Below, one piece after another: positions 1-7,365 of a DNA stretch of 64,000 nt. The stretch is from JBHJHP01 sp042219825 (GTDB lineage: Bacteria > Bacteroidota > Bacteroidia > Bacteroidales > UBA5342). The DNA is taken from assembly GCF_042219825.1 (NCBI RefSeq), contig NZ_JBHJHQ010000005.1:248001-312000 (forward strand), in the 5' to 3' direction. The position numbers and the translations under genes are program-made. The number at the start of each line of letters is the position of its first letter. Position 1 is the stretch's first letter. The notes under the pieces were generated by a model. That model made no database searches and had not been told where the DNA came from. It worked only from the letters and a program-made list of their open reading frames with translations.

Positions 1-305
1 CAGCATTGCTTGGCGGAAGTATTGCTATGTCCGGAAACATCAGCATGTGGTTATTCCTTGGAACAGGTTTGTTCCACTCCATCATGTGGCCGGTCATCTA
101 CAGTCTTGCACTTGAAGATTTGGGACCTCATTCAGATGTTGCTTCAGGTGTAATTGCTACATCTGTTATTGGTGCAGCAATTCTGATGCCTATCATGGGT
201 GGTATTCAGACAGCAACAGGAACAGTTATTGCAGCAGTCAGCGCAATTTTCATTTATTATGCTTACCTGATCTTCTTTGCAACCAAAGGATCAAAAATCA
301 GATAA
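1..305 (+). CDS. Sugar MFS transporter, FucP/GluP-like (C-terminal part only)
   Basis: The reading frame is open from the first base, so the 5' part lies outside the window. About 100 residues remain, with three hydrophobic stretches that fit the last transmembrane helices of a major facilitator transporter. The segment GLFHSIMWPVIYSLAL followed by LG (about residues 20-37 of the fragment) resembles the conserved helix of the fucose/glucose/galactose:H+ symporter (FucP/GluP) subfamily. Role by family: proton-coupled sugar uptake across the inner membrane. The exact sugar cannot be told. A good hairpin terminator follows the stop codon, so this is the last gene of its transcript. Confidence 0.8.
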   Translation, partial: ALLGGSIAMSGNISMWLFLGTGLFHSIMWPVIYSLALEDLGPHSDVASGVIATSVIGAAILMPIMGGIQTATGTVIAAVSAIFIYYAYLIFFATKGSKIR

Positions 306-324
306 ACATCTGTTAAAATATTTT

Positions 325-356
325 GAAAGCGGGACGTTTCGTTCCGCTTTCTTTTT
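325..356 (+). terminator. Intrinsic terminator after sugar transporter
   Basis: An 11-bp stem (GAAAGCGGGAC pairing with GTTCCGCTTTC, one G-U pair) with a short loop is followed by a run of five T, 20 bases after the stop codon. Confidence 0.8.
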
Positions 357-777
357 GCATATAAAAATAGTATTTCGCTAAATCGTTTAAACGTGCAGCC
401 TTGTTTTTTAGACACAACAATCAAGAACCGAGTCCCGAAAAATACAAATCAGAGATTTAATATTTTAGGAGGATCCTCCTAAATTAAATGTAATTAAAAT
501 TGCAAATTTCAGGGAATTAAAAACTTTGAATCACGCGTTAATGACTTTTTAGTAGGTTGACCTATATCAGGAATGTCCATTCATAATTCTTCATTGATAA
601 CGTATGGCATTCACTTTGTTCATTTATCCGGGGTTATTAATTTTTCTCCCTTTTACGTTCAACGACTAACGACCCACGACTAAAATTTCACGTCACAACC
701 TTTCAAATTAACCCGGTTTAAATTGACAGATATTTTCTATGCCTTTTAAAATTGTATTTTTGTAAAAAAACAAGCAC
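357..777. other. Intergenic region with a 20-bp palindrome and a short 7-bp-period array
   Basis: No convincing gene is seen. The region holds a perfect 20-bp palindrome at 464-483 centred on GGATCC and an ACG-anchored array of 7-bp period at 655-696. A TAnnTTTG-like -7 element lies at 755-762 just before pepE, but no matching -33 TTTG is present at the usual distance. Confidence 0.6.
655..696. repeat. ACG-anchored 7-bp-period array
   Basis: Six consecutive 7-base units start at 655, 662, 669, 676, 683 and 690. Five begin with ACG and the other four bases vary. It belongs to the same family as the arrays at 43979-44120 and 45057-45203. Confidence 0.65.
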
Positions 778-1482
778 ATGCAACTTTTATTAATCAGCAA
801 TTCAACCAATGCCGGAGAAGCATACCTGGAATATCCCAGAGAAGAGATCAGAAAGTTTCTTAGCGGGAGTAGCAAAATTGTATTCATTCCTTTTGCTGCT
901 GTTGGGTTTTCGTATGACACTTACACAGAGAAAGTAAACGAAAGCCTTAGTAAAGCGGGATTAAAAGTAACAGGAATACATACGTTTCCGGATCAGGTAA
1001 AAGCAATAAAAGACGCTGACGCCATTATGGTAGGTGGCGGAAATACATTTCAATTGGTAGCAGAGTTGTATAACCAAAATCTGATGGAAGTTATCCGCGA
1101 AAGAGTTGTTTCAGGCATAAAATATGTAGGTTGGAGTGCCGGGTCAAACATCACATGCCCCACACTGATGACTACCAACGACATGCCGGTTACTGAGCCA
1201 AAATCCTTCAAAACGCTTAATCTAATTCCTTTTCAGATCAACCCGCATTACATGGATGCCAACCCGGACGGTCATGCCGGTGAAACAAGAGAACAACGTA
1301 TCAATGAATTTACAGTATTGCACCCCGAAATCTGGGTTGCCGGACTACGTGAAAGCACTATGTTTTTGGTTACTAATGATAGCATCATTTTAAAAGGACC
1401 TAAAACATGCAGAATTTTTAAATTTGGGAAAGAACCTTTGGAATTATCTTCAGAAGATAATTTCAGTTTCCTGTTAAACTAA
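778..1482 (+). CDS. pepE: Peptidase E (alpha-aspartyl dipeptidase), family S51
   Basis: Cytoplasmic serine peptidase that hydrolyses dipeptides with an N-terminal aspartate. The 234 residues match the family length (Salmonella PepE 229). The start MQLLLISNST and the block HYMDANP...GETREQR are typical. The triad known from Salmonella PepE falls at the same positions here: Ser120 in GWSAGSN, Asp135 in TTND, His157 in INPHY. There is no signal peptide. The gene stands alone between the transporter terminator and lptB. Function is assigned from the family and the intact catalytic residues. Confidence 0.95.
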   Translation: MQLLLISNSTNAGEAYLEYPREEIRKFLSGSSKIVFIPFAAVGFSYDTYTEKVNESLSKAGLKVTGIHTFPDQVKAIKDADAIMVGGGNTFQLVAELYNQNLMEVIRERVVSGIKYVGWSAGSNITCPTLMTTNDMPVTEPKSFKTLNLIPFQINPHYMDANPDGHAGETREQRINEFTVLHPEIWVAGLRESTMFLVTNDSIILKGPKTCRIFKFGKEPLELSSEDNFSFLLN

Positions 1483-1617
1483 TTTTTAAGAATTTATAAC
1501 AGAGCTCCGTTCAAGCATACAACATAAAGTATCCATGCGCCTTGGTAATTTTGCTTATATTCGTACAGATTTTAAAACAGCGATAAAATTGTTTTCTCTA
1601 TGAGTGACTACGATAGG

Positions 1618-2343
1618 ATGATTCTCAGAACCGAAGATCTGGTAAAAATCTACAAGAACAGAACCGTTGTCAATAAGGTTTCCATTGATGTTCAGCAAGG
1701 TGAAATTGTGGGTCTGCTGGGACCAAATGGTGCTGGAAAAACAACCACATTTTACATGACGGTAGGATTAATTACACCAAACCATGGAAGAATCTTTCTG
1801 AATGACGAAGAGATTACAAAACTGCCGGTGTACAAAAGAGCCCAAAAAGGGTTGGGATACCTTGCTCAGGAAGCCTCTGTATTCCGCAAAATGACAGTTG
1901 AAGATAATATTCTTTCTGTGCTGGAGATGACTAAAATCCCAAAGCCTGATCAAAAAGCAAGAATGGAAGAGCTGATAGACGAATTCGGGCTGGGTCATAT
2001 TCGTAAAAACACCGGAGACAGACTTTCCGGGGGTGAAAGAAGACGAACCGAAATAGCGCGGGCCCTGGCTATCAGTCCGAAATTTATCCTGCTGGATGAG
2101 CCGTTTGCCGGCGTAGATCCGATTGCTGTTGAAGATATTCAGACCATTGTATCGAAATTGAAAGATAAAAATATTGGAATCTTAATTACTGACCATAACG
2201 TTCATGAAACACTCTCCATTACCGACAGAGCCTATCTGCTTTTCGAAGGAAGAATTTTAAAATCCGGTTCAGCAGAAGACCTGGCAAACGACGAAATGGT
2301 TCGCAAGGTGTACCTTGGAGAAAATTTTGAACTCAGACGTTAA
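1618..2343 (+). CDS. lptB: LPS export ABC transporter ATP-binding protein LptB
   Basis: Cytoplasmic ATPase that drives the LptFG transporter, which extracts lipopolysaccharide from the inner membrane and passes it along the Lpt bridge. Counting from an upstream ATG at 1600: Walker A GPNGAGKTT at 41-49, signature RLSGGERRR at 141-149, Walker B FILLDEP at 162-168, H-loop His199. The ATG at 1618 (MILRTEDLVKIYK, 241 residues) is preferred because homologues begin there; the start at 1600 adds only six residues. A TAATTTTG -7-like element sits at 1546-1553. It heads a run of four same-strand genes. LptF/LptG/LptA are not in the window. Confidence 0.93.
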   Translation: MILRTEDLVKIYKNRTVVNKVSIDVQQGEIVGLLGPNGAGKTTTFYMTVGLITPNHGRIFLNDEEITKLPVYKRAQKGLGYLAQEASVFRKMTVEDNILSVLEMTKIPKPDQKARMEELIDEFGLGHIRKNTGDRLSGGERRRTEIARALAISPKFILLDEPFAGVDPIAVEDIQTIVSKLKDKNIGILITDHNVHETLSITDRAYLLFEGRILKSGSAEDLANDEMVRKVYLGENFELRR

Positions 2344-2368
2344 TCCCAAACGAAACAAAAACCTTACG

Positions 2369-3313
2369 ATGTACAAATTTATTCTGCTACTTTTTATCCT
2401 TGCAACACCTTTTGCAAAAGCTGCAAAGGAAGAAGTACCATACTGGATAGGTTATCCGGAAACAGAAGATACCGTATTGACGGATTATTATTTTAAAACC
2501 GAGTTCAAACTTAAGGACTCGATAGAATCGGCACCACTAAAAATTGCTGCAACCGGCAGATTACAATTTTGGGTCAACAACTATTTTGTGATTTATGATG
2601 GAGATCCAAGTGCCTCTGTCGACGATCCACACGTGTTTGTGACCGATATTCGCAAATTTCTTATTGAAGGGAAAAATGCATTGACTGTATGCCTAACGCC
2701 GGATTCGCCCCATGATTTTGAAAATAACAAGCTGGCAATATCGTTAAAAATAAACAACGACATTTTAGTCTACAGCAATAAGGAGTTTGAATGCTACCGT
2801 CAAAAAGCCAATAATTACGCTACGGAAGCGGTTGGAGGTAAAACCTATATCACTTTCGCATTCGATGCACAGAAAAATATTGTAGGGAACTGGCATCAGG
2901 CAGGATTTGAAGCAAAAAAGTTTTCACCTGAAAAATGGCAGGAGCCGGAAGAAGGTAAAATATTCAACGAAAAGGATATTTCAACCACTTATATCCCAAA
3001 ACCGATTTCCAGAACATATGATGTTACCAATATATCTTTTCCTCAGACGGTTAAACCCGGCGACAAAGTTACAGTGGAATTTCCAGCCGAAAAAAAGCTT
3101 ATGCTGGAAGCAGGCTTTGAAAGTGTAAAAGATAAAACTGTGTATATTTACACACCGCAGATGGCCCAAACAGGCATAAAATACAGCTATAAAACCACAT
3201 TCGGAGGACAAAGTTTTTTCTTTCCGGTTTTGATGGAAACAGATAAACTGATATTTGAATTTAATGCACCCATGAAATTTATCGGAGTAACTTACCGCAT
3301 TATGAATGAATAG
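2369..3313 (+). CDS. Secreted hypothetical protein, beta-sandwich-like
   Basis: Not recognised with confidence. The ATG at 2369 begins a clear signal peptide (MYKFILLLFILATPFAKA, cut before AKEEVPYW), so this start is preferred over the in-frame ATG at 2315, which would overlap lptB and bury the signal. The mature part is about 295 residues. Its N-terminal half (WIGYPETEDTVLTDYYFKTEF..., then LQFWVNN and VFVTDIRKFL) resembles the ligand-binding beta-sandwich found beside rhamnosidases and beta-galactosidases, but no catalytic domain follows. The 3' end overlaps the next gene by 8 bases. Its place behind lptB may mean an envelope role; that is inference only. Confidence 0.7.
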   Translation: MYKFILLLFILATPFAKAAKEEVPYWIGYPETEDTVLTDYYFKTEFKLKDSIESAPLKIAATGRLQFWVNNYFVIYDGDPSASVDDPHVFVTDIRKFLIEGKNALTVCLTPDSPHDFENNKLAISLKINNDILVYSNKEFECYRQKANNYATEAVGGKTYITFAFDAQKNIVGNWHQAGFEAKKFSPEKWQEPEEGKIFNEKDISTTYIPKPISRTYDVTNISFPQTVKPGDKVTVEFPAEKKLMLEAGFESVKDKTVYIYTPQMAQTGIKYSYKTTFGGQSFFFPVLMETDKLIFEFNAPMKFIGVTYRIMNE

Positions 3314-3956
3314 CAATCTGATTAAATCGACCATTGCCTTTGTAAAACAGGAACTGTCGGGAAATGAATCAGGTCACGACTGGTGGCACACCTACAGGGT
3401 ATATAGAACTGCTGAATCTATTGCAGAAAAGGAACATTGTAATAAAACTGTTGTTCTTCTTGGCGCACTTTTACATGATATTTCAGATGCTAAACTAAAC
3501 GGAGGAGATGAAAAACTTGCCGGAAAATTGGCAGGTGATTTTCTTGCCTCCCAAAAAGTTGATCCGGATATAATCCAAGAGGTACTCTACATCATTGAAC
3601 ACATTTCATTCCGGAAAAACCTGAATAAAAAATCAGAACTTACCCCGGAACTGGCAGTGGTGATGGATGCCGACCGTCTTGATGCAATAGGGGCTATTGG
3701 TATTGCCCGAACATTTAATTACGGAGGGTTTAAGAACCGGTTAATCCATGACCCGGATTTTAACCAGTCTGATGCCGACACATACGATGCATATACCAAA
3801 TCAGAAGCACCAACCATACATCATTTTTATGACAAGCTGCTACATCTGAAAGATCTGATGAACACAAAAACCGGTAAAGCCATGGCTGAAGAACGCCACC
3901 GGTTTATGGAAACATATCTTGACAGGTTTTACAAGGAGTGGAACGGCGAAATGTAA
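3306..3956 (+). CDS. HD-domain phosphohydrolase
   Basis: Predicted cytoplasmic metal-dependent phosphohydrolase of the HD superfamily (YedJ-like subgroup), 216 residues. The metal ligands are visible: His28 in GHDWWHTYRV, the His57-Asp58 pair in LLGALLHDISD, and a later Asp in VMDADRLDAIGA. The last block and the length match the stand-alone YedJ-type proteins. The natural substrate of this group is not established, although nucleotides are likely. It overlaps the preceding gene by 8 bases and is followed after 22 bases by the DUF2007 gene, so these genes are probably cotranscribed. Confidence 0.88.
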   Translation: MNSNLIKSTIAFVKQELSGNESGHDWWHTYRVYRTAESIAEKEHCNKTVVLLGALLHDISDAKLNGGDEKLAGKLAGDFLASQKVDPDIIQEVLYIIEHISFRKNLNKKSELTPELAVVMDADRLDAIGAIGIARTFNYGGFKNRLIHDPDFNQSDADTYDAYTKSEAPTIHHFYDKLLHLKDLMNTKTGKAMAEERHRFMETYLDRFYKEWNGEM

Positions 3957-3978
3957 TTAATACTTAAAATCAACACCC

Positions 3979-4407
3979 ATGAAAAATCCCAACGAACTGG
4001 TTACACTGGAAGTTTTTAACGACTCATTTCATGCACACCTGCTACAATCGAAACTCGAAAGTGAAGGAATTGAGTGTCATGTGTTTGATGAAAACACCTC
4101 AAATCTGGGTCCACACTATAACCAGTTTGTAGGTGGTATAAAAGTAAAAGTCCGTGAAGCGGATAAAGAAAAAGCTTTGCAAATTTACAGAGAAATCCAT
4201 AATACTCCTTTTACCGATGAGTCAGGAACTGTCTTACGTTGCCCTAAATGCCATTCAGATAAAATCGAAACCGGATTCGGCAACACAAAAGGCATTAAAG
4301 GATTTTTTCTGGGATTGCTGAGTGTAGCACTGGCGACCTTTCCGTTTTCAAATGCCACATACTACTATTGTAAAAGCTGTGGGAATGAGTTTAAAGGGAA
4401 GAAATAA
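3979..4407 (+). CDS. DUF2007 protein with C-terminal zinc ribbon
   Basis: 142 residues. Residues about 6-75 form a DUF2007 (putative signal-transducing) domain, recognised from the start LVTLEVFNDSFHAHLLQSKL and the later GGIKVKV. A zinc-ribbon-like pair follows: Cys88-x2-Cys91 and Cys131-x2-Cys134, separated by a hydrophobic stretch at about 108-122 that may be a membrane or packing segment. The function of DUF2007 is unknown. It is the last gene of the lptB cluster and faces the opposing gene at 4580 across a hairpin-rich gap. Confidence 0.8.
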   Translation: MKNPNELVTLEVFNDSFHAHLLQSKLESEGIECHVFDENTSNLGPHYNQFVGGIKVKVREADKEKALQIYREIHNTPFTDESGTVLRCPKCHSDKIETGFGNTKGIKGFFLGLLSVALATFPFSNATYYYCKSCGNEFKGKK

Positions 4408-4442
4408 AGCAAAAAATATAAAATCTCTACCCTAAATCCTCC

Positions 4443-4558
4443 GTCCCGACTAAAACGTCGGGACACCTCCTTTTCAAGGAGGACAATCAACAAATATTGT
4501 TACAACTTACTTTTCCCCCTTAGAAAAAGGGGGCGTCAATTGATTCTCACAATTGACG
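4443..4558. repeat. Cluster of four hairpins between convergent genes
   Basis: Four perfect inverted repeats follow one another: GTCCCGAC/GTCGGGAC at 4443-4464, CCTCCTT/AAGGAGG at 4466-4482, CCCCCTT/AAGGGGG at 4515-4533 and CGTCAATTG/CAATTGACG at 4534-4558. They lie between the stop codons of two convergent genes. They resemble the interspersed palindromic sequences common in Bacteroidota gaps and probably also end transcription from both sides. No TIR-bounded element or ORF is visible. Confidence 0.7.
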
Positions 4559-4579
4559 GGGGATTTGACGATATCGAAT

Positions 4580-5680
4580 TTACTCCTTAAATGCAATATA
4601 ACAACTAATGGGGTAGTGATCGGATAAATCGACTTTATACCGTTTAAAATCATTGGAGGTTAATCGCTTATCTATAAAAATATAGTCGATCCGCAAAAGC
4701 GGGTATGGTCCGTTATACGTTGATCCAATACCGTTACCGGATTCTATATATGTATCAATCAGATCACCTTTAATCTTGCGATAAGCATAAGACACAGGAG
4801 TATCGTTAAAATCGCCGCAAACAACAACAGGATACGGAGATGCATCAATATACTTCCGGTATGTCTGAGCCTGAACAGCACGCTGCTTATAAGCCGCATT
4901 CATGTGCCAGCGAAAAATGCCCATTTCATGCCGAACCTTTTCACTGTTAGTCGGATCCTTCAGAATGTCATAAACCAGGTACTCCTTACCAGACATATTA
5001 ATGGACTGCAAATGACTTGTAAACAACCGGATCACTTTATTATCTTTTTCAATATCAGCATAAATGGTAAAATTATCATTATCGCCATCCGGCAATTTAC
5101 CGGTCCTCAGAATCTTATATTTCGAGAATATTGCTAGCCCCTGACGGTAACCACTGGTTCCGGGCTCCCCAAATTCAAAATAGTGATATTTCCAGCGCGA
5201 AAAAAGACGAAGAACAGCCTTTTCAGAATGAGTCTTTGACCTGTTATTGACGCCAAATTCCTGTAAACAAATGATATCAGGATTCTGGTTGTTAGCAAAA
5301 CGTGCCACATCATCCGGGTCGCCATCAGCCGTCCACCCGTACCGGTTGAATACCCTGACATTAAAACTCATCAGTTTAAATGCACCAGGCTCTGTTATTT
5401 TAGTCTCATTTGTTCTATACGGCACTGAGCGGTTCAACACATTGTAACCCAGCATAAGCACAAGCAAAGAAATGATAAAATACCACTTTGATGCGAAGAT
5501 CCAGATAATCACAAAAAGCAGGTTCAGAACCACAATATAGATAAAAGCCAAACCGAGATAACTTGGCACTACAAATGTACGGGGATTCACAACCGGAGCC
5601 AGGTAAGCCACCAGCAGTAAGAGTACTGCAAGCAGATTAAAGATCAGAAAAGTTCTTCGTATAAACTTTTTCATTTTCAA
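4580..5680 (-). CDS. Membrane-anchored endonuclease/exonuclease/phosphatase family protein
   Basis: 366 residues. Three hydrophobic helices occupy about residues 10-30, 40-63 and 67-83, followed by an EEP-fold (DNase I/sphingomyelinase-like) domain. Catalytic motifs are intact: Asn107 in SFNVRVF, Glu141 in ICLQEF, Asp290/Asn292 in CGDFNDTP, Asp332 in RIDYIF and Asp354-His355 in SDHYP. The substrate (nucleic acid or a phosphoester such as a lipid) cannot be told. The domain could face either side of the membrane. It is the last gene of the mutL-rhomboid cluster, 16 bases after the second rhomboid. Confidence 0.9.
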   Translation of the reverse strand: MKMKKFIRRTFLIFNLLAVLLLLVAYLAPVVNPRTFVVPSYLGLAFIYIVVLNLLFVIIWIFASKWYFIISLLVLMLGYNVLNRSVPYRTNETKITEPGAFKLMSFNVRVFNRYGWTADGDPDDVARFANNQNPDIICLQEFGVNNRSKTHSEKAVLRLFSRWKYHYFEFGEPGTSGYRQGLAIFSKYKILRTGKLPDGDNDNFTIYADIEKDNKVIRLFTSHLQSINMSGKEYLVYDILKDPTNSEKVRHEMGIFRWHMNAAYKQRAVQAQTYRKYIDASPYPVVVCGDFNDTPVSYAYRKIKGDLIDTYIESGNGIGSTYNGPYPLLRIDYIFIDKRLTSNDFKRYKVDLSDHYPISCYIAFKE

Positions 5681-5696
5681 TTAAGGTTGATCCAAA

Positions 5697-6587
5697 CTAA
5701 TGATTTCCGGCCTGAAACAATTTTTGTTTTTCGTCCTTTGTCAGGCTGTCGTAACCCGATTTTTTTATTTTCTCCAGTATTGCGTCAATCTCATGTTCCT
5801 TTGCGGCGCGCTGATCTCTGTATTCCTGATCAATATCAGTTACCGGACGGTTCCATTTTACCTTCATCTTCTTACGTTTCGGTTTAAAAATGGAAACAAT
5901 ACTGTCTATAATAATATTTACAAATTTACCCATGTCATTCCCTTTTTGAAAGGCCATTACATACATCCAACCCCAGGCAGCACCGCCCAGGTGTGCAATA
6001 TGTCCGCCGGCATTATCGCCGGTAACACTTATCAGATCTATAACCACCGTAAATAAAGCCAGATACTTCATTTTAACAGGACCGATAAATATCAGGTTAA
6101 TTTCGTTATTGGGAGCAGTCACCGCAACGGCAACCACAATTGCCAGCACCGAGGCAGAAGCCCCTAACATTTCTCTGGTTAAATCTTTTGAATAGAAAGG
6201 TATAAAATTATAGGCTAATATATATAATAGTGCACCTGCCAACCCTCCAGTTATATAAAGTCCGAGGAGCTGCTTTTCATTATAGATCGTCAAAAAGAAC
6301 CGCCCAAACCAGTAGAAAATTAACATATTAAACAGAATATGCAAAAAATCAAACTGAGCAAACATGTAGGTAATAACCGTCCAGGGTTTTGTCATCAAAA
6401 CATTCAAATCTGCCGAAATCTCAACCAGATTTAAGGGATAAATCCATTGATTTGTTTCCAAACCAAAAAGTGTAAAAACAACATCTGCCAATCGGAGAAA
6501 AATAAATACCCCGATATTCACATAGAGTATGCGGGTAACGATACTACCCTTTTTAAACGATTCCTTTATTTCGTCCCAGATACTCAT
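5697..6587 (-). CDS. Rhomboid family intramembrane serine protease (second of a pair)
   Basis: Intramembrane protease of about six helices, 296 residues. The nucleophile is Ser144 in GASAS and the partner His199 in HIAHLGG, so it should be active. A charged tail of roughly 65 residues (about 230-296, rich in Lys, Arg and Glu) follows the last helix and is predicted to be cytoplasmic. It starts within the stop codon of the upstream rhomboid gene (TAATG, 1-base overlap), which suggests translational coupling. The substrate is unknown. Confidence 0.93.
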   Translation of the reverse strand: MSIWDEIKESFKKGSIVTRILYVNIGVFIFLRLADVVFTLFGLETNQWIYPLNLVEISADLNVLMTKPWTVITYMFAQFDFLHILFNMLIFYWFGRFFLTIYNEKQLLGLYITGGLAGALLYILAYNFIPFYSKDLTREMLGASASVLAIVVAVAVTAPNNEINLIFIGPVKMKYLALFTVVIDLISVTGDNAGGHIAHLGGAAWGWMYVMAFQKGNDMGKFVNIIIDSIVSIFKPKRKKMKVKWNRPVTDIDQEYRDQRAAKEHEIDAILEKIKKSGYDSLTKDEKQKLFQAGNH

Positions 6588-7336
6588 TAATAGAAGTTTT
6601 TCGTATTTTTATTCCAGTAACGGATCAGGAAGAATCCAAACAACATCCCTCCAAGGTGCGCAAAATGTGCCACATTATCACCTGAACGATTAGCAACTCC
6701 TGCAAACAACTCAATAACGCCATAACCTATCACAAAGTATTTTGCTTTAATAGGAATTGGTGGAAACAACAGCATTAATTGAGTATTTGGAAACAACATA
6801 CCAAATGCCAGAAGTATACCAAAAACCGCACCTGATGCACCAATTGTCGAGGTATTAACCATTAGGTTAAGTTGCGCCAATACCTCGTTAGAATAATTTT
6901 TTCCTTCCTGAAGAATGGACCAACCATTTTTATATATATTTTGAATCGTCTCAGGATCTATTCCTTTTTCAAGCGAACTTATCCTGATATAATACACAAG
7001 CATCTGAACCAATCCTGCACCTATTCCTGTAATCAGATAATACTGTAAAAAACGCTTAGATCCCCAAACCCGTTCCAGCATAACGCCAAACATAAAGAGG
7101 GCAAACATATTAAAAAAGATATGCCCCAAAGCCATGTGCATATAACTGTGCATAAACATATAAGTTATAAGCTGATGCGGCATAAATTGTTGGGATCTGA
7201 AATAATGCAGTCCCAAATATTGTTCGAGCTGAATACCAAAGGTATTAAACAGAACTATACTGGCAATCCAGAAAATCACATTAATGATAATCAGGTTTTT
7301 AACCACCGGTGCTGAGCTTAAAAGAGATCGTTGCAT
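6587..7336 (-). CDS. Rhomboid family intramembrane serine protease (first of a pair)
   Basis: 249 residues, six predicted helices. Catalytic Ser168 lies in IGASGAVFG and His227 in HFAHLGG, both intact. HMALGHIFFNMFALFMFG (about 67-84) is the usual helix-2 block with the His and Asn of the oxyanion region. A loop of about 45 residues at 115-160 before the serine helix is longer than in minimal rhomboids. It lies 29 bases after mutL and overlaps the next rhomboid by one base. The two proteins differ enough to be an old rather than a recent duplication. Confidence 0.93.
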   Translation of the reverse strand: MQRSLLSSAPVVKNLIIINVIFWIASIVLFNTFGIQLEQYLGLHYFRSQQFMPHQLITYMFMHSYMHMALGHIFFNMFALFMFGVMLERVWGSKRFLQYYLITGIGAGLVQMLVYYIRISSLEKGIDPETIQNIYKNGWSILQEGKNYSNEVLAQLNLMVNTSTIGASGAVFGILLAFGMLFPNTQLMLLFPPIPIKAKYFVIGYGVIELFAGVANRSGDNVAHFAHLGGMLFGFFLIRYWNKNTKNFY

Positions 7337-7365
7337 ATATAAAATTTTTCAACAAATTTAATCCA

